From positions 1 through 13,577 of the forward strand of contig CANBEE010000047.1 of NCBI GenBank assembly GCA_947367415.1: 13,577 bases of DNA, written 5' to 3'. The stretch comes from an uncultured Bacteroidales bacterium (GTDB taxonomy: Bacteria; Bacteroidota; Bacteroidia; Bacteroidales; Bacteroidaceae). Below, piece by piece: positions 1 through 6,958 of the stretch. Made by a program: the position numbers and the translations under genes. Positions within the stretch are counted from its first letter, which is position 1. Each line of letters opens with the position of its first letter. The notes below the pieces were generated by a model, which was given only the letters and a program-made list of their open reading frames with translations, did not search any database and was not told the origin of the DNA.

Positions 1-2573
1 TCTTCACCTCATGTAGAGACCACGATGAAGAACTCGTTGCAGAGATGCACAGTCAGATTGTCGACCAGCTCAACGAACAATTGGCAGGTGACGCTCAAGG
101 CACACTTGCTGATGCTGAGAAGGCTATTAAGGCTACAGAGCAAGATATTGATGCTCTCCAGCAGCGTATCGATTCACTTGCTGGCCTTGACCACGGTGCT
201 TGTGATTGTCCTGAGAATCCCGTGCTTAACTGTGAGAACTGCGCAACTAAGGATGAGTTGAAGCAGGCTGTTGACTCTTTGGGCCAGCTTGTAGCTACTA
301 AGGAAATCCTTAAGGAGGCTGTTGATTCATTGGCAGGCGTTCTTAGAGGCGAGTATGCAACTGTTGTTGAACAGTTCGGCGCTTTGTCTACTACAGTGAA
401 TACTGTTGTAGCTCAGCTTTCTACTCTTGATAGCACATATAAAGATTTGAAGGAAAGAGTTGAGGCTATTGAGAAGGCTGACTATCAGAAGCAGATTGAC
501 GAGATTTGGGGCAAGTTGAACCCCGTGTTGGAGTTGGCTGCTGCTACTGATGCACGTTCAAAGGCTGATAGCATTAGAATCGACGTTCTTGAGGCTAATG
601 ATATTGCAATCTCTAAGGCATTGAAGGATTCTATTGATGCTGTACGTGCTGAGGCTGTTGCTAACTTGCAGGCTGCAAAGGATTATGCAGATGAGGCCGT
701 TGCTGTTGTAGCTGAGGAATTGGAAGCTACTAACGCTACAGTTGCTGAGTTGCAGGAGGCTTTCAAGGGTGCTGTTGCTGAGCTTCAGGACCAAATCGAC
801 GTATTGGCTGAGGAACTCGGTAACTTGAAGGGTGATGTAGATGCTGTAAACGCTCGTGTTGACGAAGTTGTTAAGGATCTTGAGGAGGTTAAGAAGTATC
901 TCGAGGATCAGATTACAAGCGTTGTTCTTAACGGTGCATACAGCCCTGTTGTAGGTTACTTTAACTTGCCTACAGGTGTTAAGTCAAACATCTTGGCTGC
1001 TTACTATGGTGAGGCTAACGATTTCCACTTCCCCACAACTCGTACAGTTTATAACGTTGCTGGTAGTGCTGCTTTCACTGATGCAGACTTTAAGCTTCTT
1101 GGTATTACTGAGGTTGAGCAGGCTGGTGGTACATACGTAGCTCCTGGTGCTAACGCAGGTAAGGTTTATATGACTATCAATCCTGCAGAGGTAGACCTTG
1201 AGGATAAGACATTCTCTTTGGTCAACAGCCTTGGTGAGACTTCTCCCGCTACTCTTTCTCGTCCTGTAGCTTCTAATGATAAGCTCGCATTTGGTTACAC
1301 TCGTGACGGTGCCGTTGCTTTGTATGAGGCTGAGGCTCGTATCGAGGCAGAGAATATTGCTGATGCTAAGATTCGCATGGAACTTTCTGATTTGAAGGAT
1401 GCTCTTAAGGATGTTGTAACTGTAAAGGATGGCGTTAATGTAACAGACGTGGTTAGTACACTCTACACTTTGATTAACGATGTAGCTGATGCTCATGCAG
1501 TGCAGGCTGTTTGGACTGACACCGAAGGTGCTGCTCATACTGTTTACTCTGACTATGCTTTGGCTACTGTTGCTATTAAGGCGCTCGGTTATAACTTCAT
1601 GGCTGATGTAAACCTGCAATCATTCCCTGGCTATCACAGAAGTATGAACCTCGTGAACAGAGTATTCGATAAGGTAGGTACTATCAGCATTCCTGACCTC
1701 GGTCTTAGTAGCCTTGAGGCAACATTGGAGGGTATTGACTTCGGTGGTGCTATTGGTGACGAGCTTTCGTTCAAACTCAATGTGACTATTCCTGTACCTA
1801 TCAAGCTTTCGGTTGATGCTCCGATTAAGGACTATGAATATAAGAAGACAATTGAGGTAAAAGACAATAATGGTAATGTAATTGGTACCACTGAGGTGGT
1901 TGTACCTATCAAGGCCAGTGACATTGTAGATGGTAAGATTAATATTGACACTATTATTAATGCTTCGATTGAAAATTACGAGGTGAAGATTCCTACAAAG
2001 GATGTACTCGGTGATTTGGGTACCACGTTTGAGAACTTGGATGTATTGTTGGACCAGGTAAATGGTATGCTTGCAGACGTTAATGGTAAGATTGAGTCTG
2101 TAGAGAATGTACTTAATGTAGCTAAGGATAAGGTTCAGAATGGCCTAAACAAGTATCTTGACAAGTTGAATCGTGGTATGTGCAAGTTGGTTAACTCATT
2201 CAATGATGTTCTCCAGCCTACTATGTTGGTTAGCACAACTGATGGCTTCAGCATGTTGAGTTCTATCAAGGGTGCTCCTACAACTATTGACAAGGCTTCT
2301 GCAGTTCTCGTTCCCACCAGCTTTACTGCTGAAATCCTTGCTCCTGCTTCTATGAAGTATGTAGCTGTTACCAATGCTTACGATGCTAATGGTAAGGCTG
2401 ATGCTGACGCTGCTAAGGCTGCTAATACTGGTGACCTCAACACAACACTTGATGGTGGCGTGAGAACCGTACAGTTCAACGGTCAGTCTGGTTACACCTA
2501 CGAGATTACCTATTCTGCAGCTGACTACTACGGTATGATTTCAACTACTAAGTACTACGTAAAAGTTAAGTAA
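1..2573 (+). CDS. Large coiled-coil surface lipoprotein, 5' end cut by window edge
   Basis: The reading frame is open from base 3 with no stop, so the gene begins before the window. The first residues visible are FTS-C-RDHDEEL, which reads as the end of a lipoprotein signal peptide: the lipobox cysteine is codon 12-14. Acidic residues right after the cysteine fit the Bacteroidetes surface-export signal for lipoproteins, so the protein probably sits on the outer face of the outer membrane (inference). The internal ATG at 45 is therefore not the start. Numbering from that ATG, residues 1-290 are almost all heptad-like coiled coil, interrupted by a C-x-C-x7-C-x2-C cluster at 53-66. Residues about 296-420 are beta-rich, 430-480 helical, 540-650 beta-rich with alternating charged and hydrophobic strands, 655-710 a second coiled coil, and 715-842 beta-rich. 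The N-terminal part resembles the coiled-coil N-terminal region seen in many Bacteroides lipoproteins, some of which carry a PL29-lyase N-terminal label. No enzymatic motif was recognised. Codon use is strongly biased (Lys mostly AAG, Ala GCT), suggesting high expression. Four in-frame stops (TAA TAG TAA TAA) end the gene. Confidence 0.8.
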   Translation, partial: FTSCRDHDEELVAEMHSQIVDQLNEQLAGDAQGTLADAEKAIKATEQDIDALQQRIDSLAGLDHGACDCPENPVLNCENCATKDELKQAVDSLGQLVATKEILKEAVDSLAGVLRGEYATVVEQFGALSTTVNTVVAQLSTLDSTYKDLKERVEAIEKADYQKQIDEIWGKLNPVLELAAATDARSKADSIRIDVLEANDIAISKALKDSIDAVRAEAVANLQAAKDYADEAVAVVAEELEATNATVAELQEAFKGAVAELQDQIDVLAEELGNLKGDVDAVNARVDEVVKDLEEVKKYLEDQITSVVLNGAYSPVVGYFNLPTGVKSNILAAYYGEANDFHFPTTRTVYNVAGSAAFTDADFKLLGITEVEQAGGTYVAPGANAGKVYMTINPAEVDLEDKTFSLVNSLGETSPATLSRPVASNDKLAFGYTRDGAVALYEAEARIEAENIADAKIRMELSDLKDALKDVVTVKDGVNVTDVVSTLYTLINDVADAHAVQAVWTDTEGAAHTVYSDYALATVAIKALGYNFMADVNLQSFPGYHRSMNLVNRVFDKVGTISIPDLGLSSLEATLEGIDFGGAIGDELSFKLNVTIPVPIKLSVDAPIKDYEYKKTIEVKDNNGNVIGTTEVVVPIKASDIVDGKINIDTIINASIENYEVKIPTKDVLGDLGTTFENLDVLLDQVNGMLADVNGKIESVENVLNVAKDKVQNGLNKYLDKLNRGMCKLVNSFNDVLQPTMLVSTTDGFSMLSSIKGAPTTIDKASAVLVPTSFTAEILAPASMKYVAVTNAYDANGKADADAAKAANTGDLNTTLDGGVRTVQFNGQSGYTYEITYSAADYYGMISTTKYYVKVK

Positions 2574-2597
2574 TAGTAATAAAGAATAAGCATTTTA

Positions 2598-2633
2598 ATG
2601 GAAGGGTGGAGCAACCCTGCTCCACCACTCCAT
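2598..2633 (+). other. Intergenic hairpin between lipoprotein and ompA-like gene
   Basis: A perfect 9-bp stem (GGTGGAGCA at 2605-2613 with TGCTCCACC at 2618-2626) closes a 4-base ACCC loop. It is extended by a further 5 bp (ATGGA 2598-2602 with TCCAT 2629-2633) across a 2x2 internal loop. No T-run follows on the + strand; the next bases are A-rich. It is therefore more likely an mRNA processing or stabilising element, or a weak attenuator, than a strong terminator. No TAnnTTTG promoter element is visible in the 88-nt gap, which favours cotranscription of the two flanking genes with this hairpin between them. Confidence 0.6.
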
Positions 2634-2661
2634 AAAAATAAACCAATAAATAGATACAATT

Positions 2662-3828
2662 ATGAACGTAAAGAAATTTTTATTGTCTTGTCTTACTGTT
2701 GCTGCTGCTTTTAGCGTAAATGCACAGGAGACTGAGAAGACCGAGAATGTGTATGTACCTAATTGGTATGTACAGGGACAGTTCGGTGGCCAGCATACCA
2801 TTGGTGAAATCGCTTTCACCGACCTCAACGCGCTCAATGCTCAGATTGGCGTTGGTTACAACTTCAACGAGATCTGGGGCACACGCCTCACCATCAATGG
2901 CTGGAAGAGCAAGGCTGGTTGGTTGACAAACAATGGTGTTCTCCACAAGTGGGCTTGGAACTATGTTTCTCCGATGGTGGATGTAACTGCTAACCTCTCA
3001 AACTGGTTCTTGGGTTACAACCCCGATCGTTTGGTTGACTTTGGCGTATTTGCTGGTATCGGTGCAAACATCGCTTTTGGCAACGATCAGGCTGCTGATG
3101 CTAACGAGCAGATCAAGGCTGAGTATAACTTCACAAACCGTGAGGGTCTCCGTTGCCTTTGGGACGGTACAAAGGCTCGTTTCACCGGTCGTGTAGGTGC
3201 TAACGTTGATTTCCGTATCACAGACAACTTCAGCGCTGGTGTTGAGGTTCATGCAAATGCTATCAACGACTACTACAACTCTAAGCGTGCCGGTACTGCT
3301 GACTGGTATGTTAACGCTCTCCTTGGTGTTAAGTACACATTCGGTAAGAGCAATACTACTCGTGTAGTTCCCGTTGCAGTTCCTGTTGAGAAGTTGGTTG
3401 AGGATAAGGTTGACCACATTGTTAACAACGAGCTTGATGACCTCAAGAAGCGTGTTGATGAGTTGGAGAAGTGCTGCGAAGAGAAGTCTCAGCCTGTTCA
3501 GGTTGCTGAGCCTATCCGTCGCGATGTATTCTTCACTATCAGCAGCAACAAGATCTCTGCAACTGAGATGGTTAAGGTGAAGGAAGTAGCTGAGTACATG
3601 AAGAAGAATCCTAACTCAACTGTTGAGGTTACTGGCTATGCCGATAAGGGTACTGGTAACGCTAAGATTAACGCTAAGTATGCTCAAAACCGTGCTGACG
3701 CTGTTGTGAAGGCTTTGGTAGCTGAGGGCATCTCTGCATCACGCATCAAGGCTGATAGCAAGGGTGACACCGTTCAGCCCTACGCTGATCAGATTCTCAA
3801 CCGTGTTGCTATCTGTATTGTAAAGTAA
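2662..3828 (+). CDS. OmpA family outer-membrane protein with coiled-coil linker and peptidoglycan-binding domain
   Basis: The 388-residue protein anchors the outer membrane to peptidoglycan. A signal peptide occupies residues 1-21, with likely cleavage after VNA before QETEK. Residues about 30-230 alternate aromatic and polar residues in the manner of an eight-strand barrel (for example WYVQGQFGGQ and the later strand GVKYTFGK). Residues 238-275 form a coiled coil containing VDKL-like heptads and a vicinal cysteine pair, C271-C272. Residues 285-388 are an OmpA C-terminal domain: VFFTISSNKIS, then VEVTGYAD with D328, then AQNRAD with R344. Those Asp and Arg residues are the ones that bind diaminopimelate in the family. 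The ATG at 2662 has an A-rich leader with no Shine-Dalgarno sequence, normal for Bacteroidetes. Codon use is as biased as in the upstream lipoprotein gene, and the two are probably cotranscribed. A strong hairpin terminator follows 24 nt after the stop. No specific gene symbol is assigned because Bacteroidales genomes carry several such paralogues. Confidence 0.93.
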   Translation: MNVKKFLLSCLTVAAAFSVNAQETEKTENVYVPNWYVQGQFGGQHTIGEIAFTDLNALNAQIGVGYNFNEIWGTRLTINGWKSKAGWLTNNGVLHKWAWNYVSPMVDVTANLSNWFLGYNPDRLVDFGVFAGIGANIAFGNDQAADANEQIKAEYNFTNREGLRCLWDGTKARFTGRVGANVDFRITDNFSAGVEVHANAINDYYNSKRAGTADWYVNALLGVKYTFGKSNTTRVVPVAVPVEKLVEDKVDHIVNNELDDLKKRVDELEKCCEEKSQPVQVAEPIRRDVFFTISSNKISATEMVKVKEVAEYMKKNPNSTVEVTGYADKGTGNAKINAKYAQNRADAVVKALVAEGISASRIKADSKGDTVQPYADQILNRVAICIVK

Positions 3829-3852
3829 TCATACATCTGATTTTTATAATTA

Positions 3853-3896
3853 GTCCAACAACCATCAGGCTTTTCTGATGGTTGTTGGACAATTTT
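3853..3896 (+). terminator. Strong rho-independent terminator, abutting next start codon
   Basis: A perfect 16-bp stem pairs 3853-3868 with 3875-3890 around a 6-base loop GCTTTT, and the run AATTTT follows at 3891-3896. This is a textbook intrinsic terminator for the OmpA gene upstream. It ends only 12 nt before the ATG at 3903, so it could also lie in the leader of the next gene and act as an attenuator if transcription comes from upstream. Confidence 0.88.
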
Positions 3897-3902
3897 CTCT
3901 CT

Positions 3903-5771
3903 ATGAAAAGAAATCTATTTGTTATACTTGCCAATCTTATAGTTTTGAGCTCCTTCGCTCAGCTGAATGGCGATGGTTATTATCGTGTCAAGAACGTTGC
4001 TTCCGGACGCTATATTACTGTAAAAGATAATCGTGGAAGTGTTAATATTGGAACAACTTCTGCAGATATGGGTGCGGTCCGTCTATACAAAGGATTTGAC
4101 ATGGTTGAGACCGATCCAGGTTCAATTCTCTATATTGACAATGTAGGTGATACTAACTATCGGTTTCATGCTCAAGGCACTGATACCTATCAGATTATTG
4201 GCTATTATCTGAAGTTGAAGCAAAATTCAGATGGATCATACAAGGCTTATCAGGGTAATTCTATGGTGGAGATGTACCTTGGTGATGGTGAGACAAGTTC
4301 TGTAGTTGATAGTAGATTAGTCACTAATGCTAGGGGACAGTACCGTGACTGGTATGTGCTTCCTGTGTCATCTTCCAGTAATGATAACTATTTTGGTGTG
4401 AAGCCTGAGGTAAAAGCAGCAGATGCTTATTATGCCTCTTTCTATGCATCATTCCCATTCTCTACAGTTTCTGACAAGATGAAAGTCTATTATATTGACA
4501 AGGTAGATAAGGGAATGGCTGTATATAAGGAAGTCTCTAATGGTATCGTACCGGCATCAGCACCAGTCTTCATTAAGTGTGTTTCAGATTCACCCTCGGA
4601 TAATAAGCTGAATATTGCATCCAATGATGTGTCATCGCTGGGTTCTAACAAGCTCTCAGGTGTTTATTTCTGTAATAAAACTAATGATAATCATAGGAAT
4701 CTTACTGCCTATGATGCCGAGACCATGCGTGTCCTTGGCACTACTTCTGATGGTAAATTGGCCTATGTTAAAGCAGAATTTGAATATTTGCCTGCCAATA
4801 AGTCTTATCTGACAGTTCCTGCTGGTAGTCCTGATGTCATTACTGTTGTTACCGAGGAGGAGTATAATCAAATCCTTGAGGAGCAGCAGAAGACATATAC
4901 CGTAACTTTCAAGATTGGTGACGAAGTGATATCCTCTCAGACATTATCTGTAGGTGATGCCATTGTGGTTCCCGAGGCTCCAGTCAAGGAGGGTTATACC
5001 TTTAGTGGTTGGGGAGAGGTGCCCGCAACAATGCCTGCTCAGGATTTAACATTCGAGGGCACTTATACTCTAAACAGTTATACGGTAGTATTCAAGATTG
5101 GGACTGAGGTTATCTCATCTGAGTCTTTGCCTTATGGAGCGCCCATCGTGGCTCCTGACGTAGAAAAAGAGGGGCATACACTTGAGTGGTCTGGTCTGCT
5201 TGCTACTGTCCCTGCATACAATGTTACTTTCTACGGTAGATATATCGTGAATACCTATACTCTCTTATATGTAGTTGATGGAAAGGAGTATCTGCGTCGC
5301 ACAATGGAGTATGGTGCTGCCATATCTCTCATCGCGGCTCCTGAGAAGGAGGGATACACCTTTAGTGGATGGAGCGAGGCGCCTGAGACGATGCCGGCCA
5401 ATGATGTTACTATAACTGGCTCCTTCACGGTTAATGTACATACTGTATATTACTACGTTGGAGACGAGTTGGTACATACGGATGAGGTAGCTTATGGTGA
5501 GTCTATTCCTTCCTATGAATATGTTCCAACGACTGAAGGAGAAACCTTCTTAGGCTGGTTGGGTGAGACCCATACAACAATGCCTGACTATGACCTCACA
5601 TATACTGCCAATATTGAAAGTGGTATTGATGCTGTAGTAGGCGATAGCAATGTTGATATATATACTGTAACAGGTGTTAAGGTGATGTCAAATGTGCTTC
5701 TCGAAGAGGTGGAGTCACTCTTGAAGAGAGGTATCTACATTATCAATGGTCGAAAGATGATAATTGAATAG
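3903..5771 (+). CDS. Secreted InlB-type (Listeria-Bacteroides) repeat protein with C-terminal sorting-like tail
   Basis: The 622-residue protein starts at ATG 3903 with signal peptide MKRNLFVILANLIVLSSFAQ. A longer reading from a TTG at 3882 is rejected because it begins inside the terminator stem and pushes the signal peptide inward. Residues about 22-160 (GYYRVKNVASGRYITVKDN onward) resemble the ricin-B-like N-terminal region common in Bacteroidales extracellular proteins. Residues about 160-325 form an unassigned region. Four tandem repeats of about 60 residues cover 332-571, with the pattern TVxFKIGxEVI, EGYTFSGW and xxTMPAxDVT; these match the Flg_new / Listeria-Bacteroides repeat family, a beta-grasp-like surface module. 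The last 45 residues (DIYTVTGVKV, then RGIYIINGRKMIIE) look like a short type IX secretion sorting tail or its Bacteroidales equivalent. The likely role is surface or extracellular adhesion or binding; no catalytic motif was seen. Codon use is less biased than in the two genes upstream. The gene is followed by a bidirectional terminator. Confidence 0.85.
   Translation: MKRNLFVILANLIVLSSFAQLNGDGYYRVKNVASGRYITVKDNRGSVNIGTTSADMGAVRLYKGFDMVETDPGSILYIDNVGDTNYRFHAQGTDTYQIIGYYLKLKQNSDGSYKAYQGNSMVEMYLGDGETSSVVDSRLVTNARGQYRDWYVLPVSSSSNDNYFGVKPEVKAADAYYASFYASFPFSTVSDKMKVYYIDKVDKGMAVYKEVSNGIVPASAPVFIKCVSDSPSDNKLNIASNDVSSLGSNKLSGVYFCNKTNDNHRNLTAYDAETMRVLGTTSDGKLAYVKAEFEYLPANKSYLTVPAGSPDVITVVTEEEYNQILEEQQKTYTVTFKIGDEVISSQTLSVGDAIVVPEAPVKEGYTFSGWGEVPATMPAQDLTFEGTYTLNSYTVVFKIGTEVISSESLPYGAPIVAPDVEKEGHTLEWSGLLATVPAYNVTFYGRYIVNTYTLLYVVDGKEYLRRTMEYGAAISLIAAPEKEGYTFSGWSEAPETMPANDVTITGSFTVNVHTVYYYVGDELVHTDEVAYGESIPSYEYVPTTEGETFLGWLGETHTTMPDYDLTYTANIESGIDAVVGDSNVDIYTVTGVKVMSNVLLEEVESLLKRGIYIINGRKMIIE
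4896..5615 (+). repeat. Four tandem 60-residue protein repeats within the secreted protein
   Basis: The repeats begin near bases 4896, 5079, 5256 and 5439, a period of 59-61 codons. Repeats 1 and 3 are the closest pair: both contain KEGYTFSGW and a TMPAxD motif, and the DNA shares stretches such as the ACCTTTAGTGG run. Repeat 2 has lost the GYTFSGW tryptophan register (it reads GHTLEWSG) and repeat 4 is the most diverged (GETFLGW). This is a protein-domain repeat, not a DNA mobile repeat. Confidence 0.85.
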
Positions 5772-5798
5772 GATATATTATCAGCGAGTATGTAATGA

Positions 5799-5834
5799 AA
5801 ACGGCATTGGATGTTCTCCAATGCCGTTTCTTTT
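5799..5834. terminator. Bidirectional terminator between convergent genes
   Basis: A perfect 13-bp stem pairs 5799-5811 with 5817-5829 around the loop TGTTC. On the + strand CTTTTATTG follows, and on the - strand the hairpin is followed by a T-run (the complement of the A-run at 5798-5801). It lies 27 nt after the stop of the repeat protein and 23 nt beyond the stop of the convergent barrel-like gene, so it can serve both. Confidence 0.88.
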
Positions 5835-5857
5835 ATTGTAGCTATCTTATTATGCGC

Positions 5858-6847
5858 TTAGAAGAGAAGACGGGATATTCTGAGGTTTATGACTGGAAAA
5901 ACTTGGAACTTTCTGGCAAGATCAACATATTGTCCTATTTTCCCCTCTATATTTGTAATGTCTTTCGTTAAGTTGGTACCGTCATGTGTAATAAGGTCTG
6001 GCGCTCCTCCCCAAAAGAGTACTCCGCAGTCAAAAGAAATGTTTGTTTTGCGTGTGCTGCTAAGTGATGAGGTGCCATAGCCAAAGCCTAGATAGGGCTT
6101 AAACGTGTTGACCTTGGCATCTACTCCTACCATACAGTACTCGTTAGGCTCCATCTTGTATACCGAACCGTCTGTTCGATTACCTACCGCGAATCCCATT
6201 CGTCCATATTCTAATAAAGCCTCGCCTGCATAGAGATCCATGCCGTTCCATGAAATTACGGGTTCGTCAATCAGAGCTTTGTCATACATGTTATTGAACA
6301 TATTTGCAGCATAGAGTGTAGGCATATCTTCTGGAGAATTATATGCCGAACCTATTACGGATGAGCCTATATAGAAACCTGTGGTGAAATGCCATCTTTT
6401 GTTTGTGAAAGGATGTATGTCAACCAATAATTTGAAGTTATAGATGGAAGGTTCGGCTAACATGGTTACTTCGTCATGTACTGTTGTGCCTGTTAGTCCT
6501 TCTACAATTGTTGCCATCTTGTCGAACTTGCTCTCTGTAGGATTTCCTTCCTCGTCTACACTAGGTTCGGTTTCTTCGATGCCAACACCAAATTTCATGG
6601 ACAACGTAAACTTGGGCATAAAGGAGAATCCACCACGAAGCTGTAGAAAGTCGTTCACTGGGGTCGCAAAATCAATACCAACCCCCGTTGTACCACCGGT
6701 CAAGGCTACTTCTAAGTGCTTAAATGGTGTGACGCTCTGATTGGTCGAATAGGCTTGGGAACCAGGATTTCCATTGCCTTCAATACTGAATGCACTGCTT
6801 ACTGCAAGGCTTGGCAGCAGGAGCATTAATGCGATTTTCTTTCTCAT
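5858..6847 (-). CDS. Predicted outer-membrane beta-barrel protein, unknown function
   Basis: The start chosen is the ATG at 6847, giving 329 residues beginning MRKKIALMLLLPSLAVSSAFS, a clear signal peptide. The ATG 42 nt upstream would place 14 extra residues before it and is rejected. There is no lipobox cysteine. The protein has alternating strands such as EVALTGGTTGVGIDFATPV, FKPYLGFGYG and TNISFDCGVLFWGG, and it ends in the strand NLRISRLLF. A terminal aromatic on a final amphipathic strand is the usual outer-membrane insertion signal. A run resembling 'PFTNKRWHFTTGFYIG' is typical of Bacteroidales barrel proteins that compare an inner strand set with a ligand-free pore. I do not recognise a specific family. 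A Bacteroidetes promoter sits about 40 nt upstream, and the gene is divergent from miaA and convergent with the repeat protein. Confidence 0.75.
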   Translation of the reverse strand: MRKKIALMLLLPSLAVSSAFSIEGNGNPGSQAYSTNQSVTPFKHLEVALTGGTTGVGIDFATPVNDFLQLRGGFSFMPKFTLSMKFGVGIEETEPSVDEEGNPTESKFDKMATIVEGLTGTTVHDEVTMLAEPSIYNFKLLVDIHPFTNKRWHFTTGFYIGSSVIGSAYNSPEDMPTLYAANMFNNMYDKALIDEPVISWNGMDLYAGEALLEYGRMGFAVGNRTDGSVYKMEPNEYCMVGVDAKVNTFKPYLGFGYGTSSLSSTRKTNISFDCGVLFWGGAPDLITHDGTNLTKDITNIEGKIGQYVDLARKFQVFPVINLRISRLLF

Positions 6848-6886
6848 AATAAATAGTCTATAAGGTTCGTGTATAGTAATAACATA

Positions 6887-6917
6887 CAAAATTACAATTT
6901 CTTGTGGTCAATCCAAA
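6887..6917 (-). promoter_or_regulatory. Bacteroidetes-type promoter for the barrel-protein gene
   Basis: Read on the - strand, TTTG (6917-6914) is followed after 19 nt by TAATTTTG (6894-6887). This matches the -33 TTTG and -7 TAnnTTTG consensus of the Bacteroidetes primary sigma factor. Transcription would begin near 6880, leaving a leader of roughly 33 nt before the ATG at 6847. Confidence 0.72.
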
Positions 6918-6934
6918 CCTTTTGTGTAATTTTG
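6902..6934 (+). promoter_or_regulatory. Bacteroidetes-type promoter for miaA
   Basis: TAATTTTG at 6927-6934 matches the -7 consensus TAnnTTTG exactly. The best -33 candidate is TTG at 6902-6904, at 22 nt a little further away than usual. Transcription would begin near 6941, giving a very short leader of about 18 nt before the ATG at 6959. This also argues against a start at 6869, which would lie upstream of the promoter. Confidence 0.6.
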
Positions 6935-6958
6935 TACTTTATATCCAAAGGATTTTTG

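Larger units (their letters stand above)
6885..6936. repeat. 12-bp perfect inverted repeat holding both divergent -7 elements
   Basis: TACAAAATTACA at 6885-6896 is the exact reverse complement of TGTAATTTTGTA at 6925-6936, separated by 28 nt. Each arm contains one of the two divergent -7 elements. It may be only a consequence of two good promoters, or it may be an operator read by a dimeric regulator. Confidence 0.75.

Noticed and set aside
45..47. ATG at 45 as the start of the large lipoprotein
   Set aside because: The frame is open back to the window edge and encodes a lipobox (FTS-C) before this ATG, so it is internal.
984..1619. 211-codon antisense frame inside the lipoprotein gene
   Set aside because: Its protein has no recognisable features, and it lies opposite a strongly codon-biased gene that produces long antisense frames.
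3882..3902. TTG at 3882 as start of the repeat protein
   Set aside because: It lies inside the right arm of a 16-bp terminator and adds seven residues before a clear signal peptide that begins at ATG 3903.
6869..6958. GTG at 6869 as miaA start
   Set aside because: The extension would contain the miaA promoter, and MiaA proteins begin right before the P-loop strand, as from ATG 6959.
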